Part shown: piece by piece, positions 52,201-63,690 of the stretch
Layout of the letters: each line of letters starts with the position of its first letter
How positions within the stretch are numbered: position 1 is the first letter of the stretch
Assembly (NCBI RefSeq): GCF_000004075.3
Contig: NC_026657.2
Coordinates: 12,958,001-13,022,000 of the forward strand
Reading direction: 5' to 3'
Length of the DNA: 64,000 nucleotides
Origin: Cucumis sativus
Lineage: Eukaryota > Streptophyta > Magnoliopsida > Cucurbitales > Cucurbitaceae
Position numbers and translations under genes: made by a program
The notes under the pieces: generated by a model
The model's database searches: none
What the model saw: only the letters and a program-made list of their open reading frames with translations
What the model was told of the DNA's origin: nothing

Positions 52201-55200
52201 AAGAAAGGGGGCCCACGCGGAGTCTACTCGTACACTAATTTGGAAAATGACCCTTTCTTTTTCTCTTTCGACAATTATAGACTTCACTTCATTCTGCAAT
52301 TCCAAATATGTCCTTTTCAACACATGCCTGCTCTTAAGCTCCTTCCCTCTCCCATCACCACTCACCCAAACGAGAAAACCCAAATTATGTGTTGGAATGG
52401 AACTACGCCATCCCTTACCTATCTTATGTACTTTATGTGGAATCTATTATCCATACTTTACTCTTATTCTTATACACATTCTTACCAATCATCCTTAATC
52501 ATGGACATAATTTTTATTATGGTTATGCGTAACATGACCTTAATTGTGAAAAATATCACAAATTTATGTAGACAAATATTTGGAAATAACTTTCGAACCT
52601 TAAAGATTAGTTCAAAACTTAATTTATTGACAAAATTTGAATGAAAACTATTAGTAGTTAATAAGTTGTTGCAAATATAACTCTAATTGAGTTTTAAAAT
52701 AATTGTATTTTCAAGAAAATTGTATAAAAATTCTTATTTTGTTTTCATACAAATACCTACAGTTTTTTCATATTTGCCGTTTACAACAAATTTTTCAACA
52801 ACTAAAATGAAAATCAAAACTTCACAGTGATAAATAACTTAACGTTTAAACTAGCCATTAACACACCATGATAGACTCTCTTGTTAAAATATTTAAGTTA
52901 TAAGATCCGTAGTACTTTCAATATTCATTTTTTTCTTTGTTATATTATATATACACGTTAACTGAATTGAATATTTATTTATTTAGATAAAAGCTTGTCA
53001 AACAAGTAATAGAAAATGAAGATGAGAGCTCTTTAATCCATAAAGTTTAGGGCATTCAATAAAGTGGAAAAAGTAAAGAGCAGAATATTAATCATTTATG
53101 TTCTTAAACATAATTTTTATAACTTTTAAAAGTTTATGGCTATTTTAAAGGAAAATTGTTTTAAATAATAAAAAAATTTAGAAAAAACATCTCATAATAC
53201 ATCTTTTTTTACATACGACAGGTTTGGCAATATGATGATAATCTACTTTTAAATTTGTTATTTTTGTAATTTTAAAAATGTAAGTGACATGAATTCTTTT
53301 ATCTTAAGTTTTCTCTAGCTATTTTTGCAGACTCCTCTAATTTTAACACAAAATATAAAAAAGAGTTACTAAAACTCAACTTTTAGTAATTCTTTTTAGA
53401 AGACTAGAACGAGGGACAATAGAGATCTATCGGAAAAAAAAGAGCGAGAGAATAAAAATATTTCTCTAACTCATTTGATTCTTTAAACTTCGACAACTTT
53501 ATTTTAGGTTTTTGCTTCTAAAATATCTTTACAAAATATAATAATATTTATTTTAGACATAGATTTCGAACAAATAAAAATAGTTGTAATCGCCTATATA
53601 TCCTTGATTGTTTTTTCTATCTAACCAACATAAAACTTTAATTGCATTCCTAATAAATTTGAAATTTTAATGTTTCAATTGAATTTTATTCAAACATCAA
53701 ATATAAAGAGTGAAAACTTAATTAACCTAAGTCCAGAAAGAGTTGAAACAGATGTATCTGCCAATAAGGGGAGAATAGTCATGTTGAATGATTTGGTCTC
53801 GTGGCCAAACTTTTAATTTGATGGCAATAATAATATAATGTATTTGGAAAAAGAGGAAGAAGATAACGAGAATGTAACTTTTCCTTTTCGAAGATCTTTA
53901 TGGTTGAGAATCATTTTTAAGGAATATTTATGGAAATAATTTAGAATGCTTCTCATTCTTCTGTTTCTATTAGTTAATTTTCTTTTTCAAAGAAAACCAA
54001 ATTACACATTTACATTACTATAATTATGATTATGGTTAAAATGCTTTGTTATTTGTCTACATTTTTTCCCTTTCCATTGTCTTAGTTCAATATATAACAT
54101 TTTTATTATAATTTTTGAAAGTATTCACATATACCCTTTTTTTTTTTACCTCCAACTACGAGCGGTCGTTTTTTATATTTTAGTCTTCAAAGTTTGATTA
54201 TTTATACTTTTAAAATTAAATTTTCAAACGAGAAATTTAAAATTTCATAAGTGAATAAATTAATAAAAATAAGTTTGAGGTCATGATTTAAAAACATCAA
54301 TAAATCACTTTCAACAATTAAAATATACACTAAAATAGATATTGGCAATGGGATGTTTTATTCAACATTTTAGGATGTAACTTTTATGCTATCAAAATTG
54401 ATTTTATGTAATTCAATACGTGTTTGGAACGAATTTGAGCTCAACGACACCAACTCTCGCACTATCAAACTCTTACCAAAAGGCATGTTTGAAATTTGTT
54501 GGTTGAACACGATCAAAAATAATTTTAATCATCTTAAAATAGACTATTTGCGACCAACATCTTCTAATACTATAAAGTCTAGACGTAGTTTACATGTGCA
54601 TTAAACATATCACGTGCCATTTTTTTTATCAACCAGTCAACTAAACAATCAAATTAATTCAATGATAATTTAGATTTAGTTTCTAACTGAAATAAAGTTT
54701 AGTTTCTAAAATTTCTTGATGAAACTAATATTAAGACCTTGTTTACAACAATGTGTAATAGAACGTAGGTCTTATCATGGAATATGTGATAAAATGCATT
54801 TGAAAATTGAAAAATAGGTGAGACGATAAATAATATCTTCCAGCTATGACTAACGTGATTATTCACAGGAATATCTAACGTAACAAAAACACAAATAACA
54901 AAGAAGACTTCGATAACCTAGCAAGTTCAGCCTACGTCTAAAGACCTTCTTTGCTCATATAATAAATATTATTGAGATTCAAAAGTTAGTAACTTAAATC
55001 TAAATCAAAATTGATAAGTTAAATAAACTTAGACTCTACGTGAAGGTAATTATGAATCTCGTCGAAGACGAATTCATGCTTCCTCTGAATTCATTGACCG
55101 CACTACAATTTTCTCAGTTTTCATTCATATTTCTTATCGGTCGACACCCTATCAAATCGTCTTCAATAATTGTCGTAACTCAAAAGGCGACAGATACTGC

Positions 55201-56029
55201 TTATCGAATTAAGATCTAATGTCGTCAACAATAATGTTTGTGATCTTATTAGTTAAAAGATATTTATTAAGATTCTTAATAAATAGGTCAATCTTTTATT
55301 TTAAAATAAATAATAATGTATTCAACAAACTTCCTAATAAAAGATTAATGTTGAAAGCAATCAATCACCAATTATTAAAAAGTATTCTTATTTAATTGTT
55401 TAACAAAAATTGGGTAGGATACACCGAATTTTAAAAATATTTTTTGAAATGATTTCCAAATTTGGTTGGTTTATCGCTAATTGTTATTGGATCTATTCAC
55501 GTAAAATATAGAACAAATTCAAAATTTTGGGATATGGTTCATATTGGTAACACATAAATCTTGGAATCTTTTTTTTCTTTTTTCTTTCTTTTTGTCTTCT
55601 TTCTTTATGGGTAAAGAAAATCAGAGAAAAAAAAAAAAAGCTTTCTTTTAGTTGATGAGTGAGATAATATATGAGCCAAATTTGAAGATAAGTTTTTTTT
55701 ATGGTTAATTAGAGAATGAAACCCTAAGTTTGTCAATATTATTTGCCCAAATAACAATACACACAAACAATTCAAAACAAAAAAGAGTAAATCTTCCGTA
55801 AACGAGACTTGCACCAATATCCCCTAAAATAATATTTCCGATTTCTTGCTTTTTAAATCAAATACTTTAACGATTTATTTGTATAAGTCATAAATGGTTA
55901 ATAGCAATTTGAATTCTAATTTTAGATCATACCTCTACTAGTAAAATCGTAAACATAAATTCAACATTTTCATATTTTTTATATTTCAAACTATTTATCA
56001 AAAAATTATTTATAAATAATACATACAAC
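49261..56029. other. Gene-poor AT-rich DNA
   Basis: No credible gene. Open frames such as 52174-52644 lack domains and look like chance frames. At 52055-52215 the plus strand is unusually purine-rich (GGAAG, GAAAAG runs) and includes GGGGGCCCACGCGG. The 54900-55260 patch has less biased composition and may be old retroelement sequence, but I cannot identify it. Confidence 0.4.
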
Positions 56030-56465
56030 TGTTCACACGAGAATTTGAAGAAATGTATTTTGTGAAATTGAATACAATCTTTGATATTTACTCTTTTGAT
56101 GAATATATTGATGAATAGAACTTCTTGATCTTCGACTTGATATTCGGTCTTGTAGTTGCAAGTCGATTTGAGAATCAAGAAAAGTTTAAAAGTCTCTATT
56201 TATAGAGATATTTTGTGGGCTTGAGCCCATTTGATTGTTGTGCTTGAGCTTGGACCAATTTGATTGTTAGGTTTTGGCTTAGACCAATTTGCTCGTTGGG
56301 CTTGAACCCATTTATTTTATTGGGCTTGAGCTCATCTGTTTGTTGACCTTATTGGACTTGAATTTGGGTGAATTGAGTAAAATTAATTATAAAAATCTAA
56401 TTATCAAATATTTGTTGTGATGATGTGGTAGGATTTAATTGACCGAAATTTATTGCTCAACAATT
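56030..56465 (+). mobile_element. LTR-like repeat with GGGCTTGAGCCC tandem units, copy 1
   Basis: Begins near ACGAGAATTTGAAGAAATG. It carries a TATA-like CTCTATTTATAGAG (56195-56208), then about five imperfect units of 23-29 nt built on (T)TGGGCTTGAGCCCATTTG. It ends near GATTTAATTGACCGAAATTTATTGCTC. A diverged copy lies at 62290-62640 in the same orientation. TATA element and layout suggest a solo LTR. Confidence 0.45.
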
Positions 56466-57780
56466 ACTATTTTTAATAACATTTTCAATTTAGATTTTAT
56501 ATCATTCCTAAAATCATCAACTTCATTCAAATTTTGTACCAGACATACATTTTTTTCATTTTCTTATTCACACTTCCTTCTCACAAATGGCCTTTTTCAA
56601 ACCTACACATACCACAACATCAAAATCTCTAAGTGTATTCATTAGAAAATAAATGTTAATAAGGCAGTTGACCAAGCTTTTTATCATACATTTTTTCTTT
56701 ACAGCAGCATCCATTCATTCCTCCCCCTCTTTTTTGAAGTGATTGGACTTTTGTGCTTGCTATTCGACCCCTTGACCATTGTATCTTCTTGTTTCTACTG
56801 CAATTACTCATACAACAAGTTATACGCATCTACAACTTGTGTGTAATTGAAAAAAATATACATTAATACGTCGTCCGAAGAACTTGACAGAGTTTGAATC
56901 TCCTGTACTAATGATTTTTTTGGAACCAGTGATCTCAGCAACTCACAAGCTGTCACTTGTTCTTATTCTTGTTCTTCCTTCCCCCTCTCTTTTTTATATT
57001 TAAATTTGCTACAAATTATAAAAACAATAAACGTTTATACATAAAAACAAATCCTGTTGTTGTTTCTAAAATAAAGGGCATACCTGTTGATATAATTAAA
57101 AATAAAAAATTATTATACAATCTTGCAAGCGTTGTATTAATTATGTTAGCGTATACAATATACATATATAAATGGGCTCGTGATATCCCAACTTGGGAAT
57201 TATCTCAGCTCTCGGATGCTCGTTCATTTGACATCCTCTCAAATGATGTTAAATTAGTTTTAAAATAACACTTGTTTGAATTTTGTTATTCGTGTTAAAA
57301 ATATGTTTCCACCTTCAAAAGTCTATTTTTTTAAATGGCTTCTTGTGGTTAATATATGAACATGTATCACACCTGTTGCAACAATATTTCTAAATTCTTA
57401 AAAGTTATATTAGTCTCGTTATCTAAAAATAAAAATGATATTTTCATTTTCTACCGTTCAATTTATGAACTAACACTTCACTTTTTTTTTTTCATTATCT
57501 CTTATTTTGTTACTTCCATTTTGTTATTTGTCTAGCTTTTGTTAATCTCTAAAGAGAGAGAGAAAAAAAACGACTCGTTCAATTAAAGTAAATAGATTAT
57601 AGCGACAAAAATAAAGATAATGATGAAGCACTAAAGCGACCTTAAAACTTAGTAGTTTAAACAATGTTATACCTTAATCGAGTTAGTGCTAATGACTAAA
57701 TATGTGTTTTTTTAGTATACAACATTTTGATTCATCGGAATTTTTCTTCCCTTTTAGTATATGACTATTAACCGAGTTAG
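56466..57780. other. Intergenic AT-rich DNA
   Basis: No credible gene. The open frame at 56957-57268 gives a hydrophobic start and basic middle but matches no family I know. Confidence 0.4.
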
Positions 57781-58060
57781 CTGTAGAAGATAAACAACAT
57801 AGTTGGTAGTTGAAGTTGGTCACTCGTGGTGATCATTTGAATTGCCCACTAAAGGTGGTTTGTCACCAACATTGATCATCTTAAGTGAAAGCCGTGATAG
57901 TAATTAAAGACGATCAACACAAAAGTTGATCAATGAACATCATAGGCGATTTTCTCTAGAGTTGAGCGTGTGAAGGTGATCAATAAAGTTTGTTGTCAAA
58001 GTATGTGTTATAAATGTAATGCAAGAATAGCGGTTGGTTGTGATCAACAAGTTAACTTAA
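57781..58060. repeat. GATCA-containing interspersed repeat block
   Basis: Within about 280 nt the motif (G/T)GATCA recurs at least six times (for example GGTGATCATTTG, TTGATCATC, TTGATCAATG, GGTGATCAATAA, GTGATCAACAAG), along with 'gttggtcactcgtggtgatc'. It looks like decayed short tandem or transposon sequence. No frame is open across it. Confidence 0.45.
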
Positions 58061-58343
58061 TCAAAACATTAGAGTAAGAGAGAATCGATAAAAACAACTA
58101 CTGTTGATGGACCAAACATTAAAAATTTGATGACTTCCACCGATCTAACCCAAGTATATATATAGAGAGAGAGATATAAGGTTGAAGTTTTTTTTTCTTT
58201 TTTTGTTGTTGAACAAACTGAAAATTTTGTATAATTTATGCACAAAGAAGAAATATTTTGTATAATTTAGTAAAGAGAGAGAGAGAAAACTCAGGTTTAG
58301 ATAGTGGCATTCTTGAAAATAAACCAAACTTTGTCTCAAATTG

Positions 58344-58447
58344 AAACCCTAGGTTACCGTCCCCCAAAACCTCGCGCCCCCTATATATTTAAAACCCTAA
58401 ACCATCGTTCTTACTTCGTGCTACTTTTCCATTGTTCTAAAACCCTA
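58344..58447 (+). promoter_or_regulatory. Core promoter/leader of fibrillarin with three telo-boxes
   Basis: AAACCCTA occurs at 58344-58351, 58392-58399 and 58440-58447. A TATA-like CTATATATTTAA is at 58381-58392. Telo-boxes (AAACCCTA) near the transcription start are a hallmark of plant ribosomal-protein and ribosome-biogenesis genes, consistent with the gene that follows. Confidence 0.6.
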
Positions 58448-58488
58448 GCCGGAACTATCCTTCGCCGTCCCCTCTCTCAGTCACTGAA

Positions 58489-61400
58489 ATGAGACCTCCT
58501 CGAGGTAGATACCACAAACTAGCAGTTCATCTACTCTTTGCGCTTTCTATTTTTAAGTTCTTGAGAATTATCTGTTGACTATAATGGAGAATAATAGTTC
58601 TAGCGCAATGTATTGTTTATCTGCTTTGGTGAATGACTATGATCGTTTCCCTTCTTACTTCCTACTAAATCTGTTCCTATGTAATATCGTTGGACCGGTT
58701 GTTTGATAGTTGAGTCATGCTGTTTAGTGTTATTTTTTTTCTTCTGCTTGTTTCATACAGTCTCTTTCACTTTGTGTGTGTTTGTAATCTGGATAAGTTG
58801 GATATGTGCAGGCCGCGGCGGTGGTGGTGGGTTTAGGGGCAGAGGTGATGGAGGAAGGGGAGGCAGAGGCAGAGGTGGCGGTGGAGGTAGAGGCGGCGGT
58901 GGTGGTAGAGGTATGTCAAGCCGTGGTGGTGGTCGTGGAGGTGGAGGTGGAAGAGGTCGTGGTGGAGGTAGAGGAGGGGGTATGAAAGGTGGAAGCAAAG
59001 TTGTTGTTGAACCTCATAGACATGAGGGTATTTTCATAGCTAAGGGTAAAGAAGATGCTCTTGTCACGAAGAATATGGTAACTGGAGAATCTGTCTACAA
59101 CGAGAAGAGGGTATCCGTACAGGTGATTCTCGTTTAATAGTTATTTTCCAACAGAATGTGTTTTAGGTTTCAAATGACATTTATCAATGGGGGACTGTTA
59201 TTTTGCAAAGTTTTCATGTGTTTTTGATGTATTGTTATTACTCACGAGAAATTCCGGTTAGTGCTGTGGCACAATAGTCGGTGATTGTTATTTTTTTGTT
59301 ATTTGAATGATTTATTTAAGTCTATAGGTAGAACATCAACGCCTGTAGCTAATTGTTGATATGTTATGCCATTCAGAATGAAGATGGAACAAAAATTGAG
59401 TACAGAGTTTGGAACCCATTTAGGTCTAAGTTGGCTGCTGCTGTTCTTGGTGGTGTTGATGACATATGGATTGTAAGTGCTTTTCTCCTCCAACTGGATG
59501 TTTTAGTCGTTTAACTGTTTCACTCTGTAGTTTGTTCCCTTTTTTTCTTCCTAAATAGTTTGGTTACTTGTATATTGTAGAAACCTGGTGCTCGAGTGTT
59601 GTATCTTGGTGCTGCTTCAGGAACAACAGTATCTCACGTCTCAGATGTTGTTGGCCCTGTAAGTATTTATCTAAAGAGTATCTTTTGGAATTTTTCTTGA
59701 CCTGATTATATGTTTACTTAATGATTGTTGTTGATTTTATTTTTCAGTCCGGTATAGTGTATGCTGTTGAATTCTCCCATAGAAGTGGTAGAGATTTGGT
59801 CAACATGGCAAAGAAGCGCACTAATGTTATACCTATTATTGAAGATGCTAGACACCCAGCTAAGTACCGAATGTTGGTTGGTATGGTGGATGTGATATTT
59901 TCAGATGTTGCTCAGCCAGATCAGGTTCACTCTTTTTCTTTTTAAATTCTTCTCATTTATCCTTATTATTCTCGTATGCAAACATGAATAAAATCGTAGC
60001 TCTTGTATTTTGTTTTCCCCCTTGATAACCCTTTCTAAGTTGTATTCAATGTAATTCGTTCTATATACTGTTTTTTTTCTCAACAATTGTGTTCATATTC
60101 ACTCCATCTTTTTCGACACTAAACCCTTTTCTACCCGAATTATTTAGCATATGACGAATTACTCGGATTCCCCTTCAAGACTTCTTGAATGATGCACAAC
60201 CCGAGTTTCTGATGCTTGAAGAAATACTTTTGAATTGGCTTGATAAATTATTTCTAAATTCCAGTCTTTTTGTCTGATTAGCAGTTTTTTTTTTCAATTT
60301 TTTCATTGTGTTTTCCCATTTCCGATTGTTCATCATCCTATTTTATTGTATCTCCTCTACTTGTGTGATTGAGTTCTCCCTTTGGGTTTTTTCGTCTATT
60401 CCTGATGATTTTTTTGTTATTATTATTGCACGTCATTGATTTTTTTTAATCTATGCGTTGATACTAATCAACTTGTTTTCTAAGCACTTTTTGCAATAAT
60501 TTGGCATTTTATCTTTTACATGTTACTAGAATAGGTCATTTATATTTTGATCTGGACACTCCATCAAGTAGTCTAGTGGTAAAAAGGGAAATGGTCTTGA
60601 TAACTATAATGAAGTGGTCATACGTTCAATCCATCCATGACCGCATTCTTTCAAAAAATTATTATTTTTTGAGTTTTTTTACATTCAAATGTTGTAGAGT
60701 CAGAGTTAGTGTCTTTTGATAAGTTGAGTTGTGTGTAAGTTGTGACTTGGACACTTGTGAATATAAAAAGGTGGTAGGGTCTTTCTAGGTATTACCTTTC
60801 TTATCCCCACCCTCCCCTAGAAAAATAAGTAAATTAACGAACTTTTGCATATTTGAGTAGTTATGGTAATGATCGATTCTGGATCTGCAAAAAAAAAAAG
60901 ATAATCTACCCTGTATCTTTCAATTTTGGAGGTTTATAATCTTTCTTCGAGTCTACTTGAATCAGAGTAGAGAAGTGAGAAAAATAAGGAAGGAGAACAG
61001 TTATCTACATTGTTTAAATCATCTTGTCTAGAAATGGGATTAATGGTATTGTCCTACAACTTTGTGAGCCGTAGGTCTGTCACCAACTCCGTTCAGATTA
61101 TATTATTGTTTGATAATACAGTTTTATTCTCATTTTCTTTAATCATTCTGCACTTATAACTGCTATTGAACATAAAGCTATGTGGATATCTTTCTTATCA
61201 CTATTTTTGCCTTTTGGGCTCTTCTCTTTTCTAAGCATGTGATGAATTACTCGGATTCCCCTTCAAGACATCTTGAATGATGCACAACCCGAGTTTCTGA
61301 TGCGTCCAGGAATAATGTCTCATACATTGATGAAACTGAACACTTCATCAGTCACTCATTAATGTGTCATTGAACAATGTTTCAATTTCTTACATTTGAC

Positions 61401-61683
61401 ATGGTTTTTAACAAACATCCCTTCAATGCAGGCAAGAATCTTAGCACTTAATGCGTCATACTTTCTCAAAGCCGGTGGCCATTTTGTTATATCTATCAAG
61501 GCCAACTGCATTGACTCGACAGTTCCTGCAGAGGCTGTGTTTGCAAGTGAAGTTAATAAGCTCAAAGCAGATCAGTTCAAACCGACTGAGCAGGTGACCC
61601 TCGAACCATTCGAGCGAGATCATGCTTGTGTTGTTGGTATCTATAGGGCGCCAAAGAAACAGAAGGCTGCTGCAGCTTCTTAG
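58489..61683 (+). CDS. FIB2: Fibrillarin, box C/D snoRNP 2'-O-methyltransferase
   Basis: Exons are 58489-58504, 58812-59122, 59377-59472, 59581-59658, 59748-59924 and 61432-61683. They total 930 nt, 309 residues. The 16-nt first exon encodes MRPPRG. A GAR domain of RGG/GRGGG repeats covers about residues 5-85. The methyltransferase fold follows: [11 protein letters not shown] (SAM-binding loop, about 147-157), [21 protein letters not shown] and FSDVAQPDQ. Exon 6 carries [11 protein letters not shown] and [11 protein letters not shown]142, D220, K249 and H290 are the likely K-D-K-H catalytic set. Fibrillarin acts in the nucleolus with NOP56, NOP58 and the 15.5K protein to methylate rRNA under guidance of box C/D RNAs. 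The product ends in an Ala-rich tail (KKQKAAAAS). Whether it matches Arabidopsis FIB1 or FIB2 better cannot be told here. Confidence 0.97.
60145..60217 (+). ncRNA. Box C/D snoRNA, U60f-like, copy 1 (fibrillarin intron 5)
   Basis: A terminal stem AGCAT (60146-60150) pairs with ATGCT (60212-60216). The C box is ATGACGA (60151-60157, one mismatch to RUGAUGA), with a C'-like ATGATGC at about 60189-60195 and D box CTGA at 60209-60212. Between C and C' is TCGGATTCCCCTT, complementary to a conserved 25S rRNA stretch (AAGGGGAATCCGA, from memory). It is followed by a perfect 7-bp hairpin TTCAAGA/TCTTGAA. Arabidopsis fibrillarin genes host U60f in the same intron 5, so position supports identity. The unit is about 67 nt and nearly identical to copy 2. 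Confidence 0.75.
60561..60768 (+). mobile_element. SINE-like insertion (family A) between the two snoRNA copies
   Basis: A-box-like AGTAGTCTAGTGGTAAAAAGG is followed about 50 nt later by B-box-like ACGTTCAATCCATC. The body ('aaatgttgtagagtcagag ... acttggacacttgtgaatata') aligns by eye with 35661-35868. It sits in fibrillarin intron 5. Confidence 0.5.
61233..61303 (+). ncRNA. Box C/D snoRNA, U60f-like, copy 2 (fibrillarin intron 5)
   Basis: Stem GCAT (61235-61238) pairs with ATGC (61300-61303). The C box GTGATGA (61239-61245) is a perfect match, the C'-like ATGATGC is at about 61277-61283, and the D box CTGA at 61297-61300. Guide and hairpin are as in copy 1 (TCGGATTCCCCTT; TTCAAGA-CA-TCTTGAA). 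Over about 67 nt it differs from copy 1 at three positions. The D box lies about 130 nt before the 3' splice site at 61431. This copy has the better C box and is the more likely functional one. Confidence 0.8.
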
Positions 61684-62289
61684 ACAGTCAAAACTGTGAT
61701 CTGTAGTTTATCAATGTTTCTTATCAATAGCTTGTAGGGGCGTAGGTGAGGCCTTGACGTTAAAAGAAAACCAATATAACTCAGATTGTAAGATTTTTAT
61801 CGTTCACAATTTTGGTGATTATTGAGGAAAGAACTTCTGCATCTTTTTTCTTCTTCTTCTTATTGCATCTTTTATTTCTTATTAAACCAATTTTAGTAAT
61901 TTATTCATGATTGTTAAAATTTTCATTGCATAATAACTGCCTCTAGCTGGCGAAAATACCAGTTCTCTAATTTTCTTTCAAACTAAAATAATCTCTTAAC
62001 AATTTAATATTTAGTTTTGATTATGTTGGATTATTTGTGCAAATTGCATTCTCTTTATTTTTATTAGAATGTTATTTACTCGTTAAACAATGCTCCATAT
62101 ATCATCTATATCATCTTGCTTATCATACTTTTATTAAATTAATTTTTATTAATATTGGTTAAACTATAATTCTAATTTTTGTGACAATGAAGCAATACAA
62201 TATTTTAGTCTCACAAAGTTAATTTTTTATTAATCCTAGTTAAACAATAATTCTAATTTTTATGCAATAAATAATTGCAATATATGTTG
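61684..62289. other. Fibrillarin 3' UTR and spacer
   Basis: The first 100-200 nt should be 3' UTR of fibrillarin, followed by AT-rich spacer. No other gene. Confidence 0.5.
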
Positions 62290-62640
62290 CCAACGAGATA
62301 TTGAGGCAGATATATTTTGTGGAACTAAATTTTGTATATTAATTAATATTGTGTTTTGTATACAATCTCTAATATGTCTAGCTTGAGTTTATTTGCTTGT
62401 TGGGTTTAGACCCGTTTTCTTGGTGAGCTTGGATTTGGACTTGTTAAATCTGAGCCTATTTATCTTGTTGGGCTTGAGTTTGAGCCTATTATTTTTGTTT
62501 GATTCAATTTTTACCTCAGTTTAAATTTGGTTGGATGTGAGAAAATTTACTGTTCAAATTCAATTAAATTATGAATATTACCATTTTGATGTGATGCCAT
62601 AATGCGATTTAATTGATCAAAATTTCTTGTTTATATTTTC
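62290..62640 (+). mobile_element. LTR-like repeat with GGGCTTGAG units, copy 2
   Basis: Parallels 56030-56465 in order: ACGAGATATTGAGGCAGATAT...TTTTGTGGAACTAAAT, 'acaatctctaatatgtct', several TTGGGCTTGAGTTTGAGCC-type units (about 62395-62480), and the ending GATGTGATGCCATAATGCG then ATTTAATTGATCAAAATTTC. More decayed than copy 1. Confidence 0.45.
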
Positions 62641-63690
62641 AAAATTATTGTCGGATAATATTTCTTTTTAAATAATAAACTTATAGTGGGATTAAATTTA
62701 AGAATTATTAAATCTACTAGAGCTAAAACTTAACCATTGAAATACATAAACTAAGCCGATATGAGTTTAACTTAATTGACAACCCTGTCTTTATTACAAT
62801 ATCTTTACACAAAAAAAAAATATTTTAATTCTTTTTTCTTTTTTACCTCAAAGCTTACATGAAAAACGATTTTTTTCGACTCTATTTTTGTGTGGGTACT
62901 ATGGTAGAGATGATTTAGACATCGTACAAAAAGATTACTCATAATTAGTATGGTATGTGAAGAGGAAAAATCAAAGGGTGATAGATTGAGTAATACTTAT
63001 TTTGATAAATTCAAACGATGTTTGAAGGACTGTAAAAACATTGTGAATTATTTGTATTAGATAGTGTAAACATTTGATAATTTTTTGTGATACATTTTAA
63101 TGGATGTTATATATTTTTAATACAATATAACTAAATTATATTTAAACTATGAAACAAGATAAAATCCAAAATAATATTATCAAAGAAAATTTCATTTATG
63201 GCTCCCTTTCTTTATTTATGGCTTCTTTTCTTTAAAAGACACTAAATGGAAATTAATTTCTGTTTTTTTAGATAAACAAGAAAGAAAAAGAGAAAAAACT
63301 AACAATACAGTATCGATAGGGACGTAAAAAGTTATTGAAAAAAATTATGTTCTAGTCATTTTTTAATATAGATTGTTTCACAAATAATCTTATATTTTTA
63401 TTTTAAAAAATTATATTAAATTTATTCTTATAAATTAAAACACGTATTCATCCAAACTTAAGAACTAAAAAGTAATTTTTTTCAAAATTTATTCGTTTTG
63501 CATGGAAAATAAAATGTTAAAAAAAATATGAGAAAACTGTATTTAGTATTTTGTCAACGGTCATATTCACAAATAAATAAAGAAAGAAAGAAAAAGAAAG
63601 ATGAAAAAGTTGATGGCATTAACGAAATAGCGGAAGCAAATGAAGGGCATCAACGTAAGCTCACAAGAAAGTTACCGTTGGAGAAATGTT
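62641..63690. other. Intergenic AT-rich DNA
   Basis: No credible gene; A/T tracts and a weak open frame starting at 63528 without recognisable features. Confidence 0.45.

Noticed and set aside
52174..52644. 156-codon plus-strand frame
   Set aside because: Composition is mixed and there is no domain. Two overlapping frames are equally long. No splice or promoter support.
56957..57268. 103-codon frame with hydrophobic start
   Set aside because: Resembles a membrane peptide by composition only; no family recognised, no exon structure, and high AT content explains the residues.
57541..57560. GA/CT microsatellite-like runs (also 46975-46984 and 58164-58172)
   Set aside because: Too short and common in plant leaders and spacers to list as separate repeats.
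58753..58998. Proline-rich minus-strand frame opposite the fibrillarin GAR domain
   Set aside because: It is the antisense shadow of the Gly/Arg repeat-coding exon (GGN codons read as CCN).
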